Assembly: GCF_900115195.1 (NCBI RefSeq)
Contig: NZ_FOVO01000014.1
Location: forward strand, 18,420-82,419
DNA from: Xenorhabdus japonica
Lineage (GTDB): Bacteria; Pseudomonadota; Gammaproteobacteria; Enterobacterales; Enterobacteriaceae
Length of the DNA stretch: 64,000 bases
Direction: 5' to 3'
Part shown: in pieces, positions 55,162 to 64,000 of the stretch
How positions within the stretch are numbered: position 1 is the first letter of the stretch
Layout: each line of letters opens with the position of its first letter
The notes under the pieces: generated by a model
What the model was told of the DNA's origin: nothing
Databases searched by the model: none
The model's input: only the letters and a program-made list of their open reading frames with translations
Made by a program: the position numbers and the translations under genes

Positions 55162-55506
55162 TTACTGATTCTTTGGCAGTGACTTTTCATTCTTGATATC
55201 AGTTAGCACACCTTTGCTATCAAAGATAAGTGTCAGGGTTTCCTGAGTTACTTTTCCATGACCTAGCTGTTGGCGGAATATGTAATACCAAGTTTGACTC
55301 CCAAATGGATCGGTCAGCATTGGTGTTCCCAAAGTGTAAGAGACTTGCTGCTGAGTCATTCCTTTCTGGATTTTTGATACCGCAGCCGGCGTAAGGTAGT
55401 TCCCTTGATTAATATCAGGACGATAAACAACTCGCTCAAGCATGGAGCAACCCGCAGTCAGCATAACAAGTGATACAGTAGCGGCAGTCAATAATTTACA
55501 GCGCAT
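55162..55506 (-). CDS. bamE: Outer membrane assembly lipoprotein BamE
   Basis: BamE is a small lipoprotein of the BAM complex that inserts outer-membrane proteins. The 114-residue precursor has a lipobox LTAGC with lipidated Cys20, then [19 protein letters not shown] and [22 protein letters not shown] in parts, matching E. coli BamE. It is convergent with ratB and downstream of recN. Confidence 0.97.
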   Translation of the reverse strand: MRCKLLTAATVSLVMLTAGCSMLERVVYRPDINQGNYLTPAAVSKIQKGMTQQQVSYTLGTPMLTDPFGSQTWYYIFRQQLGHGKVTQETLTLIFDSKGVLTDIKNEKSLPKNQ

Positions 55507-55618
55507 AGTAATTACATTCCTTTAGGAGTTAGGCCGTCGATAATAATAAACATTGAAGAGATTGAAAACCTCTACGCATTTACCTATGACTGCAATTATA
55601 CAAGAAAGTTGTATTAAT

Positions 55619-57292
55619 TTATGCCGCTAGCAGCTCTTTTGCGTTGGCCAGAGTGTTTTTTGTAACCTCACTTCCCGCCAAAAGCCGCGCCAGTTCTTGG
55701 AGTCGTGCTTTTTTATCCAATAATTGCATTTGGGTTTCTGTTTCTTCACCATCTGTTTGCTTGCTGACATAAAAGTGCTGATGTCCACATCCTGCGACTT
55801 GAGGTAAGTGGGTGACGCACATAACTTGGGTCGATTCCCCTAATTCACGCAGTAGGTGCCCAACGATCGCAGCTGTTGGGCCGCTGATGCCTACATCAAC
55901 TTCATCGAAAATGAGCGCAGGTGTTTCCATTTTTTTCGCTGTAATAACTTGAATTGCCAGCGCAATACGGGAAAGCTCACCACCTGATGCCACTTTTGCC
56001 AGCGGTTGATGAGGTTGGCCGGGGTTAGTTGTTACATTGAATTCGACTTTGCTGGCTCCATCGATATTTAAATGTTCCGGTTCAAAAGTAATATCAATGG
56101 TGAAGCGACCATGAGGCATAGAAAGCTGGTGCATGCTGTTTGTTATCAACTGGCTCAATTCTACGGCATATTTCTGGCGAACATGGTGTAATTTTTCCGC
56201 CACTGTCAGGGCTTGCTGGTAGTGGAGGCTGACAAGTTCACTCAGGTGGGCACAATCATCTTCCTGCTGGGATAACTGATGCTGTTCTTCCAATAACTGT
56301 TGATGCAATGCAGGCAACTCTTCTGGTGCAACATGATGTTTACGAGCCATGTTGATTTGCTGGGAGATTTTCTGTTCCAGTTCGAATAAACGATTAGGGT
56401 CTAGCTCCAGTTGGTCGCTGTAATGACGTAACTCGTCACTAACTTCGTTGATTTGAATTGCAGCTTCTTCCAGCATGTTAAGCAGGCCACTGAGCTTATG
56501 ATCCATGCTGGCAAGCTCTGTTAGTTCACTTCGAGCATAGCTGAGAAGACTGGTAATATTCTGCTCATCATTATCGCTTAAAAGCTGGAGAATATTTTGG
56601 CTGACGGACAAAAATTGCCCACAGTTTGCCAGCCTCTTGTATTCGCTGTCCTGCTCTTGATAATCACCTGATTGTGGTGATAGTTCGTTCAGTTCTTTCA
56701 GGTGATATTCCAGTAATTGCTGACGTGATCGACGCTCAAGCGCTTGTTGTTGAAATTGGGAGAAAGCCTGACAGCTTTGGCGCCATTGTTGGTAAGCCAG
56801 TTCCATTTCATGCTGAAGTTCAAAATCGCTCGTATAAATATCGAGTAAGCGCCTTTGGTGACGATTTTCTAATAACAATTGATGGGCATGTTGGCCGTGG
56901 ATTTGGATCAGATGTGAACCCAATTCACGTAATTGAGAAAGAGGCACGGCAGTACCATTGATAAAACCGCGGGAGCGCCCATCAGCGGTGATTGTACGAC
57001 GCAGCAGGCACTCATTATCATCATCGAAGCTTCCATCAAGCTGGTGGTCTAAAAGCCATTTTCGGGCAGAAGGAGCATCAGTCAGTGAAAAACGAGCACA
57101 AAGATCGGTGCGTGGAGCACCTGGACGAACCATATTGGCTTCGCCACGATTGCCAAGACATAAACCTAATGCATCAATCGCTATGGATTTACCGGCTCCG
57201 GTTTCACCTGTAATTGCTGTCATTCCTGAGCGGAAATCGATTTCAAGTTCACGAACGATAGCAAAATTACTGATGGTTAATTGAGTCAGCAT
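55619..57292 (-). CDS. recN: DNA repair protein RecN
   Basis: RecN is an SMC-like ATPase for double-strand-break repair. From ATG 57292 (GGAGGAGCACG) it is 557 residues; E. coli has 553. Walker A is [16 protein letters not shown] near residue 30, the middle is a long coiled coil, and the C-terminal half has the signature [16 protein letters not shown] and Walker [15 protein letters not shown] frame extending 16 codons upstream is not used. It is preceded by LexA boxes. Confidence 0.97.
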   Translation of the reverse strand: MLTQLTISNFAIVRELEIDFRSGMTAITGETGAGKSIAIDALGLCLGNRGEANMVRPGAPRTDLCARFSLTDAPSARKWLLDHQLDGSFDDDNECLLRRTITADGRSRGFINGTAVPLSQLRELGSHLIQIHGQHAHQLLLENRHQRRLLDIYTSDFELQHEMELAYQQWRQSCQAFSQFQQQALERRSRQQLLEYHLKELNELSPQSGDYQEQDSEYKRLANCGQFLSVSQNILQLLSDNDEQNITSLLSYARSELTELASMDHKLSGLLNMLEEAAIQINEVSDELRHYSDQLELDPNRLFELEQKISQQINMARKHHVAPEELPALHQQLLEEQHQLSQQEDDCAHLSELVSLHYQQALTVAEKLHHVRQKYAVELSQLITNSMHQLSMPHGRFTIDITFEPEHLNIDGASKVEFNVTTNPGQPHQPLAKVASGGELSRIALAIQVITAKKMETPALIFDEVDVGISGPTAAIVGHLLRELGESTQVMCVTHLPQVAGCGHQHFYVSKQTDGEETETQMQLLDKKARLQELARLLAGSEVTKNTLANAKELLAA

Positions 57293-57312
57293 CGTGCTCC
57301 TCCTTCTTTTTG

Positions 57313-57388
57313 CTGTATATAAGAACACGCTCCTGTACATAGAAACATGTCTGTGCTTCCATACAGTATAAACTGGTTTTTTATACAG
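57313..57388 (-). promoter_or_regulatory. Three LexA-type boxes before recN
   Basis: Minus-strand readings: CTGTATAAAAAACCAG (57373-57388), close to the first E. coli recN SOS box; CTGTATGGAAGCACAG (57351-57366), a perfect CTGT-N8-ACAG; and GTGTTCTTATATACAG (57313-57328), one base off. Such an array gives the strong SOS control known for recN. Confidence 0.85.
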
Positions 57389-57409
57389 TAAAGTAGAGAG
57401 ACTTCGTTT

Positions 57410-58288
57410 TTAAAACATTTTTTTCGACCAACCCAATTTTGTGCTCAGTGTATTGAAGTAGTTGTAATCTTTTGGATGAATTAAATGCAGATTATAGTCA
57501 CTGCGTTTGATGATCACCTCTTCACCATCTTGGATTGGCAGGACTATCTGGCTGTCACAACTGACTTCGTAGTCGCTGTTATTTTGGGCGAACTTCAGGC
57601 GAATACTGCTTTCGCTGCTGATAACAAGAGGACGAGCTGAGAGAGTATGCGGAAACATCGGTACCAGCACGATAGCATTCAAGTTCGGGGTTAATATCGG
57701 CCCGCCAGCAGACAGTGAATAGGCAGTGGAGCCAGTAGGTGTTGCTATGATCAAACCATCTGAACGTTGGGAAAAAACAAAGCGATCATCAATATATACT
57801 TCAAATTCAATCATATGGGCAACTTTTCCTGGATGTAGTACGACTTCATTTAATGCAGTGCTACATCGGGATTTATGCTCTGTTTTTGTAACTTGTGCTT
57901 CAAGCAGAAAACGTTTTTCATCTCGATATTCGCCATCCAGAACTTCAGATAGCTGTTGTAAAGCATTATCTGGATCTAAATCTGTCAGAAAGCCTAAATT
58001 ACCTCGGTTAATGCCAATGACTTTGATATCATAACGTGATAATACTCTGGCTGCACCAAGCATATTGCCATCACCACCGACAACAATCACAAGATCGGCA
58101 ATTTTACCGATTTCTGTCAACCCGCCAACCTGAGCATCTTTTAAACCAATGTCCTTTGCGACCTGTCTATCCACAATAACGCAATAGCCTTTAGATACCA
58201 GCCAGTGATACAGCATTTCATGGGTGGCCAGTGCTTCCGGGTGACGTGGACGGCCGACAATACCGATGCATTTGAATTCATTATTCAT
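57410..58288 (-). CDS. nadK: NAD kinase
   Basis: NadK phosphorylates NAD to NADP. The 292-residue protein has the E. coli length and starts [20 protein letters not shown]. It has the [11 protein letters not shown] motif near residue 72, NEVVLHPG, and [23 protein letters not shown] in parts. It ends KLGWSKKMF as in E. coli KLF. ATG 58288 is preferred over a start 7 codons upstream. It diverges from grpE. Confidence 0.97.
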   Translation of the reverse strand: MNNEFKCIGIVGRPRHPEALATHEMLYHWLVSKGYCVIVDRQVAKDIGLKDAQVGGLTEIGKIADLVIVVGGDGNMLGAARVLSRYDIKVIGINRGNLGFLTDLDPDNALQQLSEVLDGEYRDEKRFLLEAQVTKTEHKSRCSTALNEVVLHPGKVAHMIEFEVYIDDRFVFSQRSDGLIIATPTGSTAYSLSAGGPILTPNLNAIVLVPMFPHTLSARPLVISSESSIRLKFAQNNSDYEVSCDSQIVLPIQDGEEVIIKRSDYNLHLIHPKDYNYFNTLSTKLGWSKKMF

Positions 58289-58340
58289 TGCTATTATTTC
58301 CTTCAGCATGTGGTTTTGCCCTCACAATATGATGTGTTCC

Positions 58341-58367
58341 CTTGAATCCCGCGTTTTGATCCCCATA
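58341..58367 (+). promoter_or_regulatory. Sigma32 heat-shock promoter of grpE
   Basis: CTTGAA (58341-58346), a 14-base spacer, and CCCCATA (58361-58367) match the sigma32 -35 and -10 consensus. It lies 46 bases before the grpE ATG. It agrees with the known heat-shock control of grpE. Confidence 0.9.
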
Positions 58368-58412
58368 ATAAGCGAGAATGGCGAAGATAATACAAAATAC
58401 GCGGAGATATTC

Positions 58413-58994
58413 ATGAGTAGTAAAGACCAAAAAGTACCTGACGAGCAAGTCTCAGAAAATACAGAAAATGTATTAGAGCAACAAATAAATGCAGAACAGG
58501 CAGACGCGCCAGAGACTGAAAGCATTGTTGACCCGCGTGTTGCTGAGTTGGAAGAACAACTGAAACAGGCTCAGGTTAACGAGCGTGATGCGATATTGCG
58601 TGCGCGTGCTGAAGTGGAAAACATTCGTCGTCGTACTGAGCTGGATGTAGAAAAGGCACACAAATTTGCATTGGAAAAATTTGCCAATGAACTTTTGCCA
58701 GTTATCGACAATCTGGAACGTGCATTAGAAGCGGTTGATCGCACCAATGAAACTCTGCTGTCAATGGTTGAAGGAATTGAACTGACTCTGAAATCTTTTA
58801 TTGATGCAGTGGGTAAGTTTGGCGTTGAAGTGGTCGGTGACATCAATGTACCTTTCAATCCAGAAGTGCATCAGGCGATGGCTATGATGGAATCTGATCA
58901 GCATGAACCTAATCATGTTATGTTGGTGATGCAGAAAGGCTATACCTTGAATGGTCGTTTGCTGCGCCCTGCAATGGTTGCCGTTTCTAAATAA
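58413..58994 (+). CDS. grpE: Nucleotide exchange factor GrpE
   Basis: GrpE releases ADP from DnaK. From ATG 58413 (CGGAGATATTC) it is 193 residues. The N-terminal part is acidic and helical, followed by [20 protein letters not shown] and [13 protein letters not shown], then the C-terminal beta domain with [21 protein letters not shown] in parts. A longer frame upstream overlaps the sigma32 promoter and is not used. Confidence 0.97.
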   Translation: MSSKDQKVPDEQVSENTENVLEQQINAEQADAPETESIVDPRVAELEEQLKQAQVNERDAILRARAEVENIRRRTELDVEKAHKFALEKFANELLPVIDNLERALEAVDRTNETLLSMVEGIELTLKSFIDAVGKFGVEVVGDINVPFNPEVHQAMAMMESDQHEPNHVMLVMQKGYTLNGRLLRPAMVAVSK

Positions 58995-59016
58995 AATCAC
59001 GGTATCCTGTGATGTA

Positions 59017-59045
59017 ATGCCGCCACTCATAAGGCGGCATTTTTG
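59017..59045 (+). terminator. Terminator after grpE
   Basis: ATGCCGCC/GGCGGCAT with an 8-base loop and TTTTTG after it, 22 bases from the grpE stop. It may also help end ung transcripts on the other strand. Confidence 0.88.
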
Positions 59046-59073
59046 TAAGTAGAAATTAGTTATTGGAATAATG

Positions 59074-59763
59074 TTATTGAGGTAATAGAGGCGTCCAATC
59101 TATCGGAGACAATCCTTGACTTTCTAACAGCGTATTAGCCTGTGAAAAATGTTTACAGCCTAAAAATCCACGATGGGCAGACAAAGGGGAAGGATGTGGT
59201 GCTTTTAATACATGATGGCGCTGGGTATCAATAAAACGCCCTTTTTTCTGGGCATGAGCCCCCCAAAGCAAGAAAATAACTCCGCTGCGATGTTCATTGA
59301 TTGCTGTAATAACTTTGTCAGTGAATGTTTCCCATCCTAAATTAGCGTGAGAATGTGCATTACCGCGCTCAACGGTCAGTACGGTATTGAGCAACAATAC
59401 CCCCTGTTTTGCCCAGCTGATCAAACAACCGTGATTGGGGCGAGTAAATCCAGCAAGATCTGATTCCAATTCTTTGTACATATTAACAAGGGAAGGTGGT
59501 GCAGGAATGCCCGGTTGTACAGAGAAAGCCAGACCGTGGGCTTGATTCGGTCCGTGGTAAGGATCTTGTCCCAAAATCACCACTTTTACATCAGCCAATT
59601 CGGTATAGCGGAATGCGTTGAAAACATCTTGCTGAGGCGGATAAATAATTTTTCCAGCCTGACGTTCATTAGCAACATAAGTTAATGTATCAACGAAATA
59701 AGGCTGTTTTTTTTCGTTGCCGATGACATCGTGCCATGTGAGAAGTGTGGACGGTACGGACAT
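59074..59763 (-). CDS. ung: Uracil-DNA glycosylase
   Basis: Ung removes uracil from DNA. The 229-residue family 1 enzyme has the catalytic [18 protein letters not shown] near residue 62, the LLLNTVLTV region, and [11 protein letters not shown] with the catalytic His near residue 187. ATG 59763 is chosen; an in-frame TTG two codons earlier is less likely. It diverges from grcA, as in E. coli. Confidence 0.97.
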   Translation of the reverse strand: MSVPSTLLTWHDVIGNEKKQPYFVDTLTYVANERQAGKIIYPPQQDVFNAFRYTELADVKVVILGQDPYHGPNQAHGLAFSVQPGIPAPPSLVNMYKELESDLAGFTRPNHGCLISWAKQGVLLLNTVLTVERGNAHSHANLGWETFTDKVITAINEHRSGVIFLLWGAHAQKKGRFIDTQRHHVLKAPHPSPLSAHRGFLGCKHFSQANTLLESQGLSPIDWTPLLPQ

Positions 59764-59985
59764 AGCCAATCCCTTTCTAGATGATTATCAGATAAGTCTA
59801 AGCTTACCGATTCCCTTGGAATAGGGAAACCCTCTAAGTCCAATCCGTGCTTAACTCCTAGAATGAAAATCTGTTTTTATAAACTTTTTTGAAAAAATAC
59901 AAAAATAATCTCATCCAATCATTATATAAAAGATTATTTAAAACAGACAATTATGAGTTCATGGTTAATAACCTTACAAAATTAG

Positions 59986-59999
59986 TTGATTTTCATCAA
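59986..59999 (+). promoter_or_regulatory. FNR box upstream of grcA
   Basis: TTGATTTTCATCAA is a perfect match to the FNR consensus TTGAT-N4-ATCAA. It lies 100-113 bases before the grcA ATG. E. coli grcA (yfiD) is a classic FNR/ArcA-activated gene; the second upstream FNR site known there was not found here. Confidence 0.88.
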
Positions 60000-60099
60000 A
60001 GAATATTCTCATTTGTGCTGGTATACAGGAAATTAAGAACGATGGTTGATTAAATAATGGCTTAACTAAATAACCAAGATAATGAAGTTGGAGGTATAA

Positions 60100-60483
60100 A
60101 TGATTACTGGGATTCAAATTACCCAATCTGACAATGCTGCATTGATGAATTCTTTTTGGCTGTTGGATGATGAAAAAAATGAAGCGCGTTGTATCTGTGC
60201 CAAAGCGGATTACGATGAAGGCCAGATTGTTGCCAAAGAGGAATTGGGGCAGTTTGAATATCGTGAGATTCCGTTAGAAGTCAAACCAACGGTGCGCGTA
60301 GAAGGTGGTCAACATCTGAATGTTAATGTTTTACGCCGTGAAACGCTGGAAGATGCGGTAAAACACCCTGAAAAATACCCTCAGCTTACTATTCGTGTAT
60401 CTGGTTATGCTGTACGCTTTAACTCATTGACCCCAGAACAGCAGCGTGATGTTATTGCGCGTACTTTTACAGAAAGCCTGTAA
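60100..60483 (+). CDS. grcA: Autonomous glycyl radical cofactor GrcA
   Basis: GrcA replaces the damaged C-terminal part of pyruvate formate-lyase under oxygen or acid stress. The 127-residue protein has the C-terminal glycyl-radical motif [20 protein letters not shown] near residue 100, with Gly102 as the radical site. The N-terminal half is GrcA-specific. GGAGG precedes the ATG. Confidence 0.97.
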   Translation: MITGIQITQSDNAALMNSFWLLDDEKNEARCICAKADYDEGQIVAKEELGQFEYREIPLEVKPTVRVEGGQHLNVNVLRRETLEDAVKHPEKYPQLTIRVSGYAVRFNSLTPEQQRDVIARTFTESL

Positions 60484-60521
60484 CTTTTTTATCAAACAAA
60501 AGTGTATCAAGCAAAAAGTCT

Positions 60522-60552
60522 AAAGGGAGAATTAATACTCCCTTTCTTATTT
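60522..60552 (+). terminator. Terminator after grcA
   Basis: AAAGGGAG/CTCCCTTT with an 8-9-base loop, followed by CTTATTT. It lies 39 bases after grcA. Confidence 0.75.
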
Positions 60553-60706
60553 GAATAAATAACGAAATATAATTCCTCATGTTTAAAGTGGAATTATATT
60601 TTGTTAATTAAAGATTAAATTTACTCTTAATTTGTTAAATATTCTGCCGATAGAGAATTTAGGTTTTTAAACTATCCCAAACCTGAATAATCTGTAGGAG
60701 AATTTT

Positions 60707-61804
60707 ATGGACTTATCAATTAACACCAGTTTTCTCAGCGAATTAGGGAATTATTCATTACAAGAGAATTCTCTGCTACCTCAAATTAATTCTCCAGGTC
60801 AGTCACCACCAGACAAAGCTGATCACATTTCTTCCTCAAATATTTCACTTTCAGAAAGTACTAAACAGGCTAATGTGCTCTATCAATCACTGATTAATAA
60901 TTTAAATGCGAGTGCAATAGTAGCATCCGAATTGAAAGCCAATGATATTGCTGGAAAACATTCTCAACCGATCGATTATTCTCTGACACTGGTTACTCGT
61001 GATGTTTATCGGCAGAGCAGTTTAGGGGTTGGCGATTATGTGCGTCTGTCTGATGATGATTTATTGAAAGTCGGCATTGAACCTGAAACGTTGAATGATT
61101 ATTCAACAGGGTTTCAAGCCGGCGTATACCAAAATAATGGGTTATATATTGTTTCTTTCACAGGATCGAATGAATTAAAAGATTTCATGGCAAGCATTCG
61201 TCAGGGGCTTGGCTATAATGAAAAACAATATAATCAAGCTTTGGAATTGGCACATAAGGCATTAAAAATCTTTGGGGAAAATGTCATTTTCACGGGGCAT
61301 TCATTGGGCGGCGGATTGGCAACAGTGGCTGCATTAGCAACAGGGAAGCCTGCTGTTATTTATAATGCTGCTGGTGTTTCAGATGAGACATTGAAACGTA
61401 TGGGAGTATCACCTGAAGTTGCGCGCGAATTGGCAGATAACGGTTTGATACGGCACTATGCCGTCCAGCACGACTGGCTGGATATCTTGCAGAAAAAATT
61501 GCCCGTTCCTAAACCGATGGGAAATACCATAGACCTCAAGTATGAATATGAACTGAAGAACGTCTGGGATGCTTTACCTCATCGATATGGATTGCACTCA
61601 TTTAAGGCTCACTTTTTGGAAGCTGTTCTGGAATTAATGACAGAACAGGAGCCTTGGTTGAATGATCGCGATACTATGCTGGCGTCAGCCGATAGTGTCG
61701 ACGAGAATGAAGAGGATGATGTGAATATCGTTTCCTTGCAATCATTGGCAATGACTATAGATGATTCTGTAATTAGGGAGCAATTTGAGGAGGTTTATCA
61801 ATAA
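60707..61804 (+). CDS. Lipase/phospholipase with GHSLGG motif, possible effector
   Basis: A 365-residue alpha/beta-hydrolase of the class 3 lipase type. The nucleophile is Ser199 in FTGHSLGGGLATVAAL. The oxyanion strand is VSFTGSNELKDF near residue 146. A likely His is in GLHSFKAHFLEAV near residue 302, and an Asp in QHDWLDIL near residue 262. There is no signal peptide or lipobox; the first 60 residues are Ser/Asn-rich and disordered, as in effectors exported by type III, flagellar or type VI routes. AGGAG precedes the ATG. It sits between grcA and srmB, where E. coli has no such gene, so it was probably acquired. Confidence 0.75.
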   Translation: MDLSINTSFLSELGNYSLQENSLLPQINSPGQSPPDKADHISSSNISLSESTKQANVLYQSLINNLNASAIVASELKANDIAGKHSQPIDYSLTLVTRDVYRQSSLGVGDYVRLSDDDLLKVGIEPETLNDYSTGFQAGVYQNNGLYIVSFTGSNELKDFMASIRQGLGYNEKQYNQALELAHKALKIFGENVIFTGHSLGGGLATVAALATGKPAVIYNAAGVSDETLKRMGVSPEVARELADNGLIRHYAVQHDWLDILQKKLPVPKPMGNTIDLKYEYELKNVWDALPHRYGLHSFKAHFLEAVLELMTEQEPWLNDRDTMLASADSVDENEEDDVNIVSLQSLAMTIDDSVIREQFEEVYQ

Positions 61805-61927
61805 ATCGCATCACAGCGGCATGAGCAGAGTTACACTATATGATGTTTTGAGTGTGCTGTTTTTAAAGTAAATGGTGAATGAGTTGGGAGGCGAAGCCAT
61901 TGTATGACTTCGCCCATATTCTGATAA

Positions 61928-63268
61928 TTAATCGTTGCTGGATTCAGTTATTTCTGGCTTGGAATGACCTGAAGGAGTACGGCGTTTACCAATATTTTTA
62001 CTGTCGCGATGACGAACTTTCACGCGGCTGCTCTTTGTATTTTCTGTTTTTTTCTTCTCTTTGCGTTTTGCCAACACTTTTTTGGATGGCTTATAGCTTT
62101 TTTTCTCACTTGGCGCTTTGGTTTGCGGACGAAGCTCATCAATGACCCGCATTTTCAAAGGTTCTTTGAGATAACGGCTGATTTTACCCAAAAGTGGATG
62201 ATCGTGTGCCTCAATCAGAGCAATGGCTGTTCCCTTACGGCCTGCGCGAGCAGTACGACCAATCCGGTGCAGGTAAACATCTGCGGTACGGGGTAAATCA
62301 AAGTTAAAAACGTGGCTGACGTTTTCGATATCCAATCCACGGGAAGCAACGTCGGTTGCGACCAGAATATTGACTTTACCATCATTCAGGCGTTTCACGG
62401 CATCTGTGCGCTTGGCTTGTACCATTTCGCCCTCAAGGAAACTAGCCTGAATACCTGCTTGGCTCAGCCAATCAACAAGTTCACGTACACGTTCTCGTTT
62501 GCGGACGAAAACAATCGATTTGGTAACATCAGGTTGCTGGAGAAGCTGACACAGCAAAGCTGTTTTATGTTCTAACGTATCAGCACGATAATAAAATTGC
62601 TGAATTTTTTTACGTTCACGACGAGAAGGTTCAGCATCGATCTCAACAGGATCAGTTAACAGTCGCTCGGCAAAATCACGGATGGATTCGCCTTCCAGGG
62701 TTGCGGAGAATAATAACGTTTGTTTGCGCCAGCGAGTCTCACCCGCAATAGTTTCGACATCATTGGCGAATCCCATATCCAGCATACGGTCAGCTTCATC
62801 AAGGATCAGTGTTTCCACTGCACGGCAGTCGAAATTTTCTTCTTTGATGTATTGCAGCAAACGTCCTGTCGTTGCGACAACAATATCCTGATTTTCACTG
62901 AATACTTCCGCGTGATTCATGTAGGCGACACCACCGATTATTGTGGTAATGTCCAAGTGTGTGTGTGCTGCAAGTTCTTTTGCTTGCTCTGCAACTTGCA
63001 TTGCCAGCTCACGGGTTGGAGTCAAAATCAAGATACGTGGAGGCCCCGATTTTTTGCGAGGAAAATCCAGTAAATGTTGTAGTGCCGGCAATAGATAAGC
63101 GGCGGTTTTACCTGTGCCGGTTGGCGCTGAGCCTAGTACATCGCGTCCATTCATAGCAGCAGGAATAGCTGCCTCTTGAATGGCAGTCGGGCGTTCGTAG
63201 CCTTTTTCGTTCAGTGCATCAAGCAGGGATTCATCAAGTTCGAATTCGGAAAAGTTTGTTGCAGTCAT
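61928..63268 (-). CDS. srmB: ATP-dependent RNA helicase SrmB
   Basis: SrmB is a DEAD-box helicase for early 50S ribosome assembly. It is 446 residues from the second of two adjacent ATGs, which gives better Shine-Dalgarno spacing (AGAGG). Helicase motifs are SAPTGTGKTAAY, PTRELAM, LDEADRMLD, SATLE, and HRIGRTARAG. The basic tail (SKKVLAKRKEKKKTE, RHRDSKNIGKRR) is SrmB-specific. In E. coli trmN6 lies on its far side; here an integrase fragment follows. Confidence 0.96.
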   Translation of the reverse strand: MTATNFSEFELDESLLDALNEKGYERPTAIQEAAIPAAMNGRDVLGSAPTGTGKTAAYLLPALQHLLDFPRKKSGPPRILILTPTRELAMQVAEQAKELAAHTHLDITTIIGGVAYMNHAEVFSENQDIVVATTGRLLQYIKEENFDCRAVETLILDEADRMLDMGFANDVETIAGETRWRKQTLLFSATLEGESIRDFAERLLTDPVEIDAEPSRRERKKIQQFYYRADTLEHKTALLCQLLQQPDVTKSIVFVRKRERVRELVDWLSQAGIQASFLEGEMVQAKRTDAVKRLNDGKVNILVATDVASRGLDIENVSHVFNFDLPRTADVYLHRIGRTARAGRKGTAIALIEAHDHPLLGKISRYLKEPLKMRVIDELRPQTKAPSEKKSYKPSKKVLAKRKEKKKTENTKSSRVKVRHRDSKNIGKRRTPSGHSKPEITESSND

Positions 63269-63496
63269 CATATACCTCTGTTTGGGTCGCCGATTATAAA
63301 TCGGTAAAACGGAAAAAGAAAATACCCAAATAACATGCCAGACTCCCGCCGTAGCTCGCTATTATGCTGAATTTCTTGAGTTGTTGTTTTCGCTGATTTT
63401 CGTGCATTTAAGGGAATTTTGAACTATTTTGGGATTATCAGCACCCCTAATAGCACCCCTTCACATCGTGAGAATTTGAACTGGAGAGCACTACAG

Positions 63497-63730
63497 ATGG
63501 CCTACTATAGCATAGAAAAACGCCCGCGCGCAGATGGCACTATCCGTTATCGCTGTACTGTTGGCGTTAAATCTGGTGGTAAATATATTTACAGAGAGAA
63601 CCGCACATTCTGAAAACAGTCCCACGCCAAAACATGGGGTGCTATGCGTGTAGCCGAACTAGAACAAAATGGGATTCCCACACAGGATGAAGTCGAGAAT
63701 TTTACGGTTGGCACTCTACTACATAAATAA
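63497..63730 (+). pseudogene. Tyrosine integrase N-terminal fragment
   Basis: The frame starts MAYYSIEKRPRADGTIRYRC, continues GVKSGGKYIYRENRTF, then hits an in-frame TGA at 63611 before KQSHAKTWGAMRVAELEQNG. The TGA stands where relatives have Gly (GGA), a single-base nonsense change. The sequence is then cut at about 63730 by an IS982-type element. Upstream AGCACCCC repeats (63440-63465) are typical of attachment arms of this integrase group. The full gene would be about 330 residues. Confidence 0.8.
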
Positions 63731-64000
63731 CCCGAATTCTGGATAAGAAATTGACGAGAAGCCTGTTCCCGGAGCAATGTTTTGGTGAAGGCCGAAACAG
63801 CTCCGGTGAGGAACAGGCTATGAACAACTTAGTTGAAATTTTCATCGGTGTCGATGACTTTTGTCGTTTTTTCATTCCACAATGGGAACAATTTTGTCTC
63901 AAGAAGGGATATCGCCTACGTCGTAGAAAAGGTCATATGTATCCCAGTGAAATCATGACCATCTTGCGCCTCTTTCATCTGTCGCATTATCGTGATTTTA
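63730..64000 (+). mobile_element. IS982-family insertion sequence, left part
   Basis: The left end is taken at about 63730, where ACCCGAATTCTGGATAAG begins, the kind of terminal repeat seen in IS982 elements. A transposase frame starts at ATG 63820 (MNNLVEIFIGVDDFCRFFIP) and continues with MYPSEIMTILRLFHLSHYRDF (by ends) to the window edge. The DDFCR and SEIMTI..FHLSHYR patterns are IS982 transposase N-terminal marks. The right end and target duplication lie outside. Confidence 0.8.

Noticed and set aside
1..64000. CRISPR array
   Set aside because: No regularly spaced direct repeats with unique spacers were seen; the gpV octapeptide repeats are contiguous and coding.
1..64000. tRNA genes as island attachment sites
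   Set aside because: No cloverleaf-like sequence was recognised on either strand; only ssrA has a tRNA-like end.

Overview
The window reads as a chromosome segment of an entomopathogenic enterobacterium, most likely Xenorhabdus (Morganellaceae). The evidence is Enterobacterales gene order around ssrA-smpB-ratA-bamE-recN-nadK-grpE and grcA-ung-srmB, a tmRNA tag ending in the enterobacterial ANDENYALAA, and an isonitrile synthase/oxygenase/glycosyltransferase operon of the rhabduscin type. The species is inferred from gene content only.

Layout. 1-8015: the end of an anaerobic cobalamin operon (cbiG', H, J, K, L, P, cobU, S, cobC remnant, cobT). The cobalt transporter block usually found between cbiL and cbiP is absent. 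8103-14830: an ASCH protein, a divergent acyl-CoA ligase/SDR pair, queH, an ExsA-like AraC regulator and a membrane-anchored bactofilin. 15049-24747: a reduced P2/186-type prophage with CI repressor, a LexA-boxed SOS module with DinI, tail protein X, holin, nested spanins, baseplate V-W-J-I, tail fibre H, a frameshifted fibre chaperone, an inverted silent fibre end, a truncated gpD and Ogr. Capsid, terminase, endolysin, sheath, tube, tape measure and integrase are missing. Two Ogr boxes of the form TGT-N12-ACA remain before X and V. Inverted gix-like sites bracket the fibre segment, so it looks like a fibre-switching cassette.

24832-31576: a YdcH-like protein, an ecotin with lysine at P1, fragments of aqpZ and clpP, the isnA-isnB-glycosyltransferase operon, and yceI/yceJ. 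32452-40013: the methylcitrate operon prpBCDE, with a sigma54 promoter and divergent prpR. 40014-53335: an accessory island. It holds a 135-bp MITE in two copies (one with a perfect 8-bp target duplication splitting a small gene), a secreted 119-aa protein, lambdoid scraps (Dit-like, antiterminator Q), cargo genes, and a P4-like satellite replicon (two AlpA regulators, C4 antisense RNA plus Icd-like gene, broken DUF927 gene, candidate iterons) whose right end abuts ssrA.

53336-63268: core genes ssrA, smpB, ratA, ratB, bamE, recN (three LexA-type boxes), nadK, grpE (sigma32 promoter), ung, grcA (FNR box), a GHSLGG lipase without signal peptide, and srmB. 63497-64000: a dead integrase fragment interrupted by an IS982-type element that runs off the window.

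The most unusual part is the P2 remnant. It keeps only regulation, lysis accessory and fibre/baseplate functions, plus an in-frame invertible fibre segment whose right crossover site has been fused to a truncated gpD.
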